21,663 bases of DNA from a virus, in the IMG/VR virus record IMGVR_UViG_3300021425_000218, positions 1-21,663 of that record; one strand, 5' to 3'. Positions 10,467 to 16,593 of the stretch are shown here, in pieces. The stretch's first letter is position 1. The number at the start of each line of letters is the position of its first letter. The translations under genes and the position numbers were made by a program. The notes under the pieces are model-generated. The model did not search any database and was not told the DNA's origin. It saw nothing but the letters and a program-made list of their open reading frames with translations.

Positions 10467-10635
10467 CATAGAACTTAGTAATCTATCAAAAAGTTTTGCA
10501 TATCAAAAACTTGCGGCTGAGATAGATAATTGTGATGATCGTGAGCAACTTAGAAATGTTGCAAAATCTTTCATCAAATTATATTATAAACAGCAAGAAA
10601 CGATGTCAATAATAGGTATCCCAGATGGCAACTAA
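10453..10635 (+). CDS. Small acidic helical protein of unknown function, 60 aa
   Basis: The start is fixed by a strong ribosome binding site 7 bases upstream. The protein overlaps its upstream neighbour by 14 bases and its downstream neighbour by 11, a coupling typical of real phage genes. It looks all-helical: SNLSKSFAYQKLAAEID, then a CDDREQLRN turn, then VAKSFIKLYYKQQETM. It contains a single cysteine and has no membrane segment. I cannot assign a function. Small helical proteins of this kind occur elsewhere in marine T4-like genomes, but I do not recognise a named family. Confidence 0.7.
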   Translation: MDPNDIELSNLSKSFAYQKLAAEIDNCDDREQLRNVAKSFIKLYYKQQETMSIIGIPDGN

Positions 10636-11011
10636 AACAATCACTTTTGATCCAGACTCTGGAGTTCCATATGGTCTTAACTTGACCATGTATGGAGGAT
10701 CAGATTTTGAGGTAAATTTAAACGTAAAAACTACCTCAAGTGGCAACTTTGATTTGACTGGATACACCGGGTCTGCAGCGATGTCCAAGAGTGTTGCTGT
10801 TGGAGCAACACTTGGGATTACCTCTTCATTTACTGTAGGATTTACAAGTGCTTATGATGGTCAGATGAAGATTTCTTTAGGATCAACTGACACCAGAGCA
10901 ACAACAGAAGGAAGATATGTATATGATATTTTAGTTGCTGCTGGTGGAACTTTTTATACGTTAGCTAACGGAAACGTTTACGTTTATAATCCAGTATCGT
11001 CAGCACCCTAA
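10625..11011 (+). CDS. Beta-rich probable virion structural protein, 128 aa
   Basis: This 128-residue protein has alternating hydrophobic beta strands: FEVNLNVKT, FDLTGYTGSAAMSKS, GQMKISLGS and TEGRYVYDILVAAGGTFYTL. It ends with NGNVYVYNPV. The pattern of a GYTGSAAM strand, a thermometer-like set of strands, then GRYVYDI...GxVYVYNP is seen in small phage structural proteins. It resembles in outline the N-terminal beta domain of baseplate proteins such as BppU, though that comparison is inference. It overlaps the preceding gene by 11 bases and its stop overlaps a CTAAATA box that precedes gp13. No signal sequence, cysteine or catalytic motif is seen. The likely place is the baseplate, whisker or neck. 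Confidence 0.72.
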   Translation: MATKTITFDPDSGVPYGLNLTMYGGSDFEVNLNVKTTSSGNFDLTGYTGSAAMSKSVAVGATLGITSSFTVGFTSAYDGQMKISLGSTDTRATTEGRYVYDILVAAGGTFYTLANGNVYVYNPVSSAP

Positions 11012-11014
11012 ATA
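11008..11014 (+). promoter_or_regulatory. Weak late-promoter-like box CTAAATA upstream of gp13
   Basis: CTAAATA overlaps the stop codon of the upstream gene and lies 23 bases before the gp13 ATG. It differs by one base from the NATAAATA-type late box. The same variant recurs in front of gp15, which is the main support. Confidence 0.35.
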
Positions 11015-11037
11015 CACTTAGGAAACTTGTGAAATAA

Positions 11038-11886
11038 ATGGCAAAACCAGCAAGTAGGACAGATCTAGTAAATTATTGCAAAAGGCAACTAGGGGCTCCT
11101 GTCCTGGAAATTAATATTGCTGATGAGCAAGTAGATGACTTGGTGGATGATGCTCTGCAGATATTTCATGAGCGTGACTACGACGGACTAACACAGACAT
11201 TTTTAAAGTATAAAATAACTCAAGAAGATATTGATAGAGGAAGAGCCAGAGGCGGAACTAATAATGCTGCAGGCATAACAACAACTACTGGAACTGCTAC
11301 TATTGTTGGAACTGCTGTTACTTTTTCTTTTGAAGAAAACAGTAATTATCTTCAGGTCCCTCCAGAAGTTCTTGGTGTAAACAAAATATTTAAATTTGAC
11401 GGATCAAACACTGTAACAAATAATATGTTCAGTGTTAAGTATCAGTTGTTCCTCAACGACATCTATTATTGGGGATCAACTGAAATTCTGACATATGCGA
11501 TGACAAAACGATATCTTGAGGATATTGATTTTGCGTTGAGCACTGAAAAAATGATTCGATTCAACCAAAGATCAGATAGACTTTATTTGGATATTGATTG
11601 GGCATCCATGTCAGTTGATGATTATATCATTATCGACTGTTATCGTTTATTAGATCCAGATACTCACACAAGAGTTTGGAATGATTCATTCCTAAAACGA
11701 TATTTGACTGCTTTAATGAAGAGACAGTGGGGTCAAAATTTAATTAAGTTCCAAGGTGTTAAACTGCCAGGTGGAATTGAATTAAATGGTCGTCAAATTT
11801 ATGACGATGCAGAAAAAGAATTGCAGATAATTAGGGAGCAGATGTCAAATACATATGAACTTCCTCCATACGATATGATAGGTTGA
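11038..11886 (+). CDS. gp13: Neck protein gp13 (head completion)
   Basis: gp13 and gp14 form the neck that seals the filled head and receives the tail. The N-terminus parallels T4 gp13: RTDLVNYCKRQLGAPVLEIN then ADEQVDDLVDDALQIFHERD, against [20 protein letters not shown] in T4. The second match is near the C-terminus: FLKRYLTALMKRQWGQNLIK and KLPGGIELNGRQIYDDAEKE, against T4 ATALAKELNGQIL and MLPGGVTIDGQRLIEEA. Its length (282) is near that of T4 gp13 (309). A short Thr/Gly-rich insertion (AGITTTTGTATIVGTAVTFS, about residues 79-98) looks like the linkers found in neighbouring structural proteins. The ATG at 11038 lies 26 bases after the preceding stop. gp14 follows after 4 bases. Confidence 0.93.
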   Translation: MAKPASRTDLVNYCKRQLGAPVLEINIADEQVDDLVDDALQIFHERDYDGLTQTFLKYKITQEDIDRGRARGGTNNAAGITTTTGTATIVGTAVTFSFEENSNYLQVPPEVLGVNKIFKFDGSNTVTNNMFSVKYQLFLNDIYYWGSTEILTYAMTKRYLEDIDFALSTEKMIRFNQRSDRLYLDIDWASMSVDDYIIIDCYRLLDPDTHTRVWNDSFLKRYLTALMKRQWGQNLIKFQGVKLPGGIELNGRQIYDDAEKELQIIREQMSNTYELPPYDMIG

Positions 11887-11890
11887 TATC

Positions 11891-13345
11891 ATGGTATTAA
11901 ATCCGTTCTTTACACAAGGCACATCCTCTGAACAGAACCTTGTTCAGGATTTGATAAATGAGCAGCTCAGAACTTATGGTGTAGATATTTTCTACTTGCC
12001 TAGGAAATATCTGACAGAGAATACTGTTATAAGAGAAGTTGTGCAGTCAAAGTTTGACATGGCACTTCCTCTTGAAGCTTATGTTGATAATTATGATCAG
12101 TATTCTGGTGCAGGAAACATTCTTTCAAAGTTTGGAATTGAATCAAAAGATGAAGTAAGACTTATTATCTCAAGAGATAGATTTGAAAACTATATTACTC
12201 CTTTGATTGAAGATCAGGCAAATGTAAAATTATCAACTAGACCAAAAAGTGGAGATCTTATTTGGTTCCCTCTCGACGATAGAATCTATGAGATCAAAGA
12301 TATTGAATATGCAAAACCATATTATCAATTACAAAATCTCTATGTTTATGAGTTGTATTGCGAACTCTTCCGTCTGGAAGACGAAGTTATTGCAACTGGT
12401 ATTGATGAAATTGATAATAATCTCATCGGTGAAGAGTATGATGGACTTACCGAAGATGGAATTAACACCATTCAAGGTCCAACACAAACACTCACTCTGG
12501 TCGGTGCTGGCGTAACAGCAACTGCAACTGCTGCTATCTTTGATGGTGGTGTTAGATTCTTTACCGTTACAAACAGAGGTGGTGGATATAGTGTTGTTCC
12601 AACTGTTGGTGTTACATCAGCTCCAGCAGGAGGAACGACTGCTGTTGGCATCGCCACCATGATTGGTGGAATTAATGTATGTAATCAGAACACTAACGCA
12701 AGTCTAAAATCGGTACAAGCAGTAAATGTAGTAAAATCTGGTGCCGGTTACACAGTTGCTCCTGGTGTAAGATTTAGTGTTCCATCAAATCAAACTGGAA
12801 GCGGTGCCACTGCAACGGCAACGATTGGTGATGGTGTTGTTGGTATCATCACTGTTACATCTGGTGGTGGAGGATATACGGAGGCACCAACAGTCACGTT
12901 TACTAATGAAGTATTTGAAACGGGTGTGACCACTGCATCTGCTGTTGCATATCCAATTGTAAGTGCTGCTGGAACTATTTCTGCAATTCACCTTTCAAAC
13001 ACTGGTGTTGGATATTCTGTCGCACCTACACTTGTTATTGGTAATCCAGAAAGTTCTGGTTCTGGTACGTTCTCCTTTAATGAAATTGTAACTGGATCTT
13101 CTAGTGGAACAACAGCAAGAGTCAGAGTTTGGAATTCTGAGACAAATACTCTTGAAGTTGGAACAGTTACTGGAGAATTCACCATCGGAGAAAATATTGT
13201 TGGATCCACATCTGGAGCATCGTATCCTCTGCGTGTTGCAGACTCGAATCCAGCAGATGATGGATTTGCTGACAATATTAATATTGAAACTGAGGCCGAT
13301 GCAATTATCGACTTCAGTGAAAGGAACCCATTCGGTATTCCCTAA
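11891..13345 (+). CDS. gp14: Neck protein gp14 with a large internal beta-repeat insertion
   Basis: gp14 is the partner of gp13 in the neck. The first 165 residues follow T4 gp14: LRTYGVDIFYLPRKYL (T4 MRGVECYYVPREYV), ILSKFGIESKDEVRLII, KSGDLIWFPLDDRIYEI (T4 KEGDLIYFPMDNSLFEI) and PYYQLQN. The last 30 residues (FADNINIETEADAIIDFSER, NPFGIP) resemble the acidic T4 tail that ends near SSPFDNDF. The protein is 484 residues against 256 in T4. The difference is a roughly 250-residue block at about 197-450 holding four GGxGY repeats and one TSGA-type unit. The conserved head and tail flank the block, so this is an insertion rather than a C-terminal fusion. The gene starts 4 bases after gp13. Confidence 0.92.
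   Translation: MVLNPFFTQGTSSEQNLVQDLINEQLRTYGVDIFYLPRKYLTENTVIREVVQSKFDMALPLEAYVDNYDQYSGAGNILSKFGIESKDEVRLIISRDRFENYITPLIEDQANVKLSTRPKSGDLIWFPLDDRIYEIKDIEYAKPYYQLQNLYVYELYCELFRLEDEVIATGIDEIDNNLIGEEYDGLTEDGINTIQGPTQTLTLVGAGVTATATAAIFDGGVRFFTVTNRGGGYSVVPTVGVTSAPAGGTTAVGIATMIGGINVCNQNTNASLKSVQAVNVVKSGAGYTVAPGVRFSVPSNQTGSGATATATIGDGVVGIITVTSGGGGYTEAPTVTFTNEVFETGVTTASAVAYPIVSAAGTISAIHLSNTGVGYSVAPTLVIGNPESSGSGTFSFNEIVTGSSSGTTARVRVWNSETNTLEVGTVTGEFTIGENIVGSTSGASYPLRVADSNPADDGFADNINIETEADAIIDFSERNPFGIP
12488..13045 (+). repeat. Four GGxGY beta repeats inside gp14
   Basis: Residues about 200-385 of gp14 carry four related units, each with an Ala/Thr-rich strand, a Gly turn, an I/V-T-V strand, then GGxGY and xxxPTV. 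The cores are NRGGGYSVVPTVG (228-240), KSGAGYTVAPGVRF (282-295), SGGGGYTEAPTVTF (324-337) and NTGVGYSVAPTLVI (370-383). The spacing is about 42-54 residues. The copies are diverged at the DNA level, so this is an old protein repeat rather than a recent tandem duplication. Confidence 0.85.
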
Positions 13346-13348
13346 ATA
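13342..13348 (+). promoter_or_regulatory. Weak late-promoter-like box CTAAATA upstream of gp15
   Basis: CTAAATA overlaps the gp14 stop codon and lies 37 bases before the gp15 ATG. It is the same variant as in front of gp13. A hairpin follows 2 bases later. Confidence 0.35.
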
Positions 13349-13350
13349 AA

Positions 13351-13372
13351 AATATCTTAATATAAAGATATT
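13351..13372 (+). other. AT-rich hairpin between gp14 and gp15
   Basis: AATATCTT (13351-13358) and AAGATATT (13365-13372) are exact reverse complements, giving an 8-bp stem with a 6-base loop. There is no T-run after it; GTAGGATT follows, with the AGGA ribosome site for gp15 at 13375-13378, 7 bases before the ATG. It is therefore not a classic terminator. A leader hairpin or RNA-processing site in the gp15 mRNA is a reasonable reading. Confidence 0.5.
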
Positions 13373-13385
13373 GTAGGATTTAAAG

Positions 13386-14384
13386 ATGTTTGAGTATTTT
13401 TACAACGAAGTTTTGAGGAGGACCATTATAGCTTTTGGTACTCTGTTTAACAACATTTCGATTAAGCACGAAGATTCTTCGGATAACGTTGTTAGCGTTG
13501 TAAAGATTCCTCTGGCATACGGTCCTACCCAGAAGTTTCTGGCAAGAATAAACCAGTCACCAGATCTCAACAAACCGTTTGCCATCACTTTGCCAAGGAT
13601 GTCATTTGAGTTTACTGGATTAACTTATGATCCTTCACGAAAGGTTTCTACAGTTCAAAATTTTACTATAAAAGATCCTGATGATGGATCTATTGTAAAG
13701 AAACAGTATATGCCTGTTCCTTACAATATGCAATTTGAGTTATCAATCATGTCAAAATTAAATGATGATGCTCTTCAAATTATTGAACAGATTTTACCAT
13801 ACTTTCAACCAGCATATAATCTCACGGTTGAATTAGTAGAATCGATTCAAGAGAAAAAAGATATTCCAGTGGTGTTAGAAAACATCACTATGCAAGATGA
13901 TTATGAAGGAGATTTCACCTCTAGAAGAGTTCTTCTTTATACTCTAAGATTTACTGCAAAAACATATCTGTTTGGTCCTGCAACCACTGCAACCAAGGAT
14001 ATCATCAAGAGAGCTTCTATCAGTTACCTCACTGGAACAGATACTGCCAACTCCACCAGAGAGATTACTTATACTGCAACACCAAGAGCAACTCAAAATT
14101 ATACTGGAGATGCTGCTACTACTCTCGCAGCAGACATTACCAAGACAGCAAAAACCTTTGCAGTTGCTGATGGTAGCGCACTGACTGCTGAAACTTATAT
14201 TAATATCGAGGGTGAGCAAATGTTCTTGAAGTCTATTAGTGGTAATAACATTACTGTTAGACGTGGAGAAGATAAGACAGAGGCTACAATTCACCTTGGT
14301 GGAACAGAGATTCACGAAATTACTGCTGCTGATAATGCGCTTATTGAAATGGGCGATGACTTTGGATTTGATGGTTCGTTCTAA
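13386..14384 (+). CDS. gp15: Tail completion / sheath terminator gp15
   Basis: gp15 caps the tail tube and sheath and binds the neck. The match to T4 gp15 is strong: MFEYFYNEVLRRTIIAFGTL with LFNNISIK (T4 MFGYFYNSSFRR and LFSNIQIK), then QYMPVPYNMQFELSIMSK, then DALQIIEQILPYFQPAYN at about 128-145 (T4 DMFQIVEQILPYFQPHFN), then SRRVLLYTLRFTAKTYLFGP. It is longer than T4 gp15 (332 against 272). The extra C-terminal part, about residues 243-313, is an IEGEQMFLKSISGNNITVRR module that resembles a unit in the giant structural protein. AGGA sits 7 bases before the ATG. The stop overlaps the gp16 start (TAATG). Confidence 0.94.
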   Translation: MFEYFYNEVLRRTIIAFGTLFNNISIKHEDSSDNVVSVVKIPLAYGPTQKFLARINQSPDLNKPFAITLPRMSFEFTGLTYDPSRKVSTVQNFTIKDPDDGSIVKKQYMPVPYNMQFELSIMSKLNDDALQIIEQILPYFQPAYNLTVELVESIQEKKDIPVVLENITMQDDYEGDFTSRRVLLYTLRFTAKTYLFGPATTATKDIIKRASISYLTGTDTANSTREITYTATPRATQNYTGDAATTLAADITKTAKTFAVADGSALTAETYINIEGEQMFLKSISGNNITVRRGEDKTEATIHLGGTEIHEITAADNALIEMGDDFGFDGSF

Positions 14385-14812
14385 TGAAAATGACAAAAAA
14401 CTTTGACGATCTAAATGACACATTCAATACCTCTGGTGAGGTTATCAAACCAGAGGTTGTTGAAAGTAAAATTCAAAAAGTAAAAGAAGGCGTAGATGAT
14501 ATAAAAAAAGATTACGAATATACTAGAGGTAATCTTTACTCTATTATAGAAAAGGGACAAGAGGCTCTCAACGGTGTTCTAGAACTCGCTCAAGAAAGTG
14601 AGATGCCTAGAGCATATGAAGTTGCAGGTCAGTTGATTAAAAACGTTGCTGATGCAACAGATAAGTTACTAGATCTACAAAAGAAACTGAAGGATGTTGA
14701 GGCCGAAGAGAAAGTAAAAGGGCCATCAACAGTCAATAATGCTTTGTTTGTTGGATCAACTGCAGATCTTGCAAAAATGTTGAAAGACGGACTGAAGGAA
14801 GATCCTAAATAA
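14384..14812 (+). CDS. gp16: Small terminase subunit gp16
   Basis: This is the DNA-recognition and regulatory subunit that works with gp17 during headful packaging. The C-terminal motif STVNNALFVGSTADLAKMLK (about 116-135) parallels T4 gp16 NIQNATVFMGSPTELMDEI. DDIKKDYEYTRGNLYSII (about 38-55) parallels the T4 segment DDYGVVRRNMHFQQ. The central part is helical (ALNGVLELAQESEMPRAYEV, ATDKLLDLQKKLKDVEAEE), as expected for the oligomerisation coiled coil. Its length of 142 is close to T4 (164). The start overlaps the gp15 stop as TAATG. A second ATG, at 14390, would remove two residues; I keep the first because of the coupling. Unlike in T4, gp17 does not follow directly: two large genes lie between. 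Confidence 0.9.
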   Translation: MKMTKNFDDLNDTFNTSGEVIKPEVVESKIQKVKEGVDDIKKDYEYTRGNLYSIIEKGQEALNGVLELAQESEMPRAYEVAGQLIKNVADATDKLLDLQKKLKDVEAEEKVKGPSTVNNALFVGSTADLAKMLKDGLKEDPK

Positions 14813-14838
14813 TATCGGGAGAGAAATCCCGAAGTATT
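14811..14838 (+). other. Hairpin between gp16 and the fibre gene
   Basis: TCGGGA (14815-14820) pairs exactly with TCCCGA (14827-14832) around a GAGAAA loop. AATA (14811-14814) can extend the stem with TATT (14835-14838) across a two-base bulge, giving up to 10 pairs. It starts within the gp16 stop codon. No T-run follows, so it is more likely an RNA stability or processing element, or a weak attenuator, than a strong terminator. Confidence 0.5.
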
Positions 14839-14853
14839 AAAGTTACTAATAAA

Positions 14854-16593
14854 ATGTCGAAAGAAGACTTGCCTTCTATTGATGATTTGGTCAATAATGA
14901 CCTACCATCAGTTGAAGATTTTATAACAGAAGAGAACGCAGAGGAACTCCCTTCTGTTGAAGATTATATTGAGATAGAAGAAAGCACTCAAACTATAGAA
15001 GACGCAGACGGAAATACATTTGCAGAAGTACAAGATATAGTACCACCTTGGCCAGAACTGGTCAGAATGATTAATGATGTCAGGGCAGACATTCCTGACA
15101 TCCCAGAAGTCAAGTATTACGATAAAGAACTTGAGGAACTTGCAGAGCAGATCAGCAATCTTCCTGAAGTTAGATACTATGATAGAGAAGTAGAAGCAAT
15201 ATGTGATCAAGTAGATCTTGTAAGAGAGCAGATTAAAGGTCTACCTGAAGTCAAGTATTATGATGAGCAAGTTGATGCTATTGAAGATAGAATTGATACT
15301 CTTCAAACTGAAGTAGCAAACTTACCAGAGGTCAAATATTATGATGCAGAGATTGCAGCAATTTGTGAAGCTATTGATTCGGTAAAAGCATCTATTCCAC
15401 AATTCCCAAAGTGGGTTAATGAAGTAAACGAAGTTCCAGACTTTTCATGGATTGGTAAAACCTTTAGTGTTATTGACGATGACTTTGTAAAGGTCAACGA
15501 TACTATTGAAGGACTGAGAGGAAAAGTTCAATTTGATCTTGAACAACTTTCTGAAGATGTTGAAACAAAGCATTTCAACAGTACAATTAAGATTGAAAAT
15601 GATATTTCTAATCTAAGTGAAAAAGTAGATACCCGTATTGATGAAGAGAAAGACAAGATCTGGAAAGAACTCAGATCATCATCTCTCAAAATGTGGGAGT
15701 ATCATAAAGAGTTTAAAGATGATGATCGTAAACTGAAGAAACAACTTCTTGGGGAGTATAATACTCTCAAGCAGAACATCAACAAAGAACTTAAGGAGAT
15801 TAACTACACCAGTACCAAGACTGATGAGTTACTCCTAAAGTATTTTACTGAGCTAAGAGAGGAGATCTCAGGACTCCCAGAAGTCAAGTATTATGATAAA
15901 GATATTGACTACGTAAAGTCTGATATCAAAGGACTTTACAAAATTGTAGAAGAGATTAAGTCATCTCAGAAACAATTAAAAGAAGAACAACAGTTACTTG
16001 CAGAGACTAATGTTCCTCTTGGAGAAGACCCACCAGAGACTAATAATCCAGATCCCCTTACTCCACTTGATCAAGATTTTGTAACTCTTGATCAACTTCA
16101 AAAACACTACAAGATATTTGTAGAAAGAGTTCAATATCAACTGTCATCAATTGGTGGTGGTGGTGCTGGATTCATCAAGGATCTTGATGATGTTACCATT
16201 CAGGATGTATCAAATCACGATATACTTGTTTGGGAAGCAGAAAATAACTATTGGGCAAATGAACCTGGAGTTCAAAGATTAATTTTAGACGTAAGAAATG
16301 ACTCTGGTTCAACTATTAATGCTGGAACTCCAGTATATCAGACAGGGTATAATTCTGGACAGGATAGAATTAATATTTCACCAGCAGAGGCAAGTAATTC
16401 TTCAACGATGCCAGCAAAAGGTGTTGTTTTTGAAGATCTTGATAATAATACAAATGGTAAAATTATTGTCAGCGGTGAACTTGAAGGAATTGATACTTCA
16501 GCGTTTAATGTCGCTGATGAACTTTTTGTCGCCCCAGCGGAGGTCTTACAAATACAAGACCAAGTGGAGACACAGATCTCGTTCAAAAGATAG
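14854..16593 (+). CDS. Tail-fibre-like structural protein, N-terminal part of a frame-broken gene
   Basis: This frame codes 579 residues, of which about the first 560 look genuine. Residues 1-60 are very acidic and repetitive (DLPSIDDLVNNDLPSVEDFI, then ELPSVEDYIEIEE). Residues 84-360 are a long coiled-coil region with five PEV(K/R)YYD units. Residues about 431-560 form a compact region: GAGFIKDLDDVTIQDVSNHD, then ILVWEAENNYWANEP, then NDSGSTINAGTPVYQTGYNS, which is typical of fibre-like proteins of marine T4-like phages. After DELFVAP the frame loses sense (AEVLQIQDQVETQISFKR, then TAG), whereas another frame continues the fibre sequence to 17813. The intact product would be about 986 residues. 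Its location between gp16 and gp17 is unlike T4. The role, a receptor-binding or whisker-type fibre, is inferred. Confidence 0.85.
   Translation: MSKEDLPSIDDLVNNDLPSVEDFITEENAEELPSVEDYIEIEESTQTIEDADGNTFAEVQDIVPPWPELVRMINDVRADIPDIPEVKYYDKELEELAEQISNLPEVRYYDREVEAICDQVDLVREQIKGLPEVKYYDEQVDAIEDRIDTLQTEVANLPEVKYYDAEIAAICEAIDSVKASIPQFPKWVNEVNEVPDFSWIGKTFSVIDDDFVKVNDTIEGLRGKVQFDLEQLSEDVETKHFNSTIKIENDISNLSEKVDTRIDEEKDKIWKELRSSSLKMWEYHKEFKDDDRKLKKQLLGEYNTLKQNINKELKEINYTSTKTDELLLKYFTELREEISGLPEVKYYDKDIDYVKSDIKGLYKIVEEIKSSQKQLKEEQQLLAETNVPLGEDPPETNNPDPLTPLDQDFVTLDQLQKHYKIFVERVQYQLSSIGGGGAGFIKDLDDVTIQDVSNHDILVWEAENNYWANEPGVQRLILDVRNDSGSTINAGTPVYQTGYNSGQDRINISPAEASNSSTMPAKGVVFEDLDNNTNGKIIVSGELEGIDTSAFNVADELFVAPAEVLQIQDQVETQISFKR
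15103..15897 (+). repeat. Five PEV(K/R)YYD coiled-coil repeats
   Basis: The heptapeptide PEVKYYD or PEVRYYD begins at residues 84, 104, 131, 158 and 342 of the fibre protein. Copies 2-4 are spaced exactly 27 residues apart and are joined by helical stretches such as DQVDLVREQIKGL and DRIDTLQTEVANL. The fifth copy lies about 180 residues later. The Pro-Glu-Val-Lys-Tyr-Tyr-Asp unit probably makes a regular break or clamp in a trimeric coiled coil. Confidence 0.85.
16531..16536 (+). other. Frame break in the fibre gene
   Basis: Up to GTC GCC (16528-16533) the frame of 14854 makes fibre-like protein. From 16533 the sense sequence continues in the -1 frame (CCC AGC GGA GGT CTT, then T-N-T-R-P). 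One extra C in the CCCC run at 16532-16535 would restore a smooth ELFVAPSGGLTNTRPSG. The codon pair GCC CCA is a poor -1 slippery site because the P-site Ala tRNA would have to re-pair with CGC. A missing base, biological or from sequencing/assembly, is thus more likely than programmed frameshifting. Confidence 0.75.

Noticed and set aside
14254-14324. Possible separate gene or intein in the extended C-terminus of gp15
   Set aside because: The frame is continuous with gp15, with no intein motifs or internal start signals; it is better explained as an added domain.
13944-14423. A 159-codon minus-strand frame over gp15/gp16
   Set aside because: It overlaps two confidently identified T4 homologues, and its composition is shadow-like.
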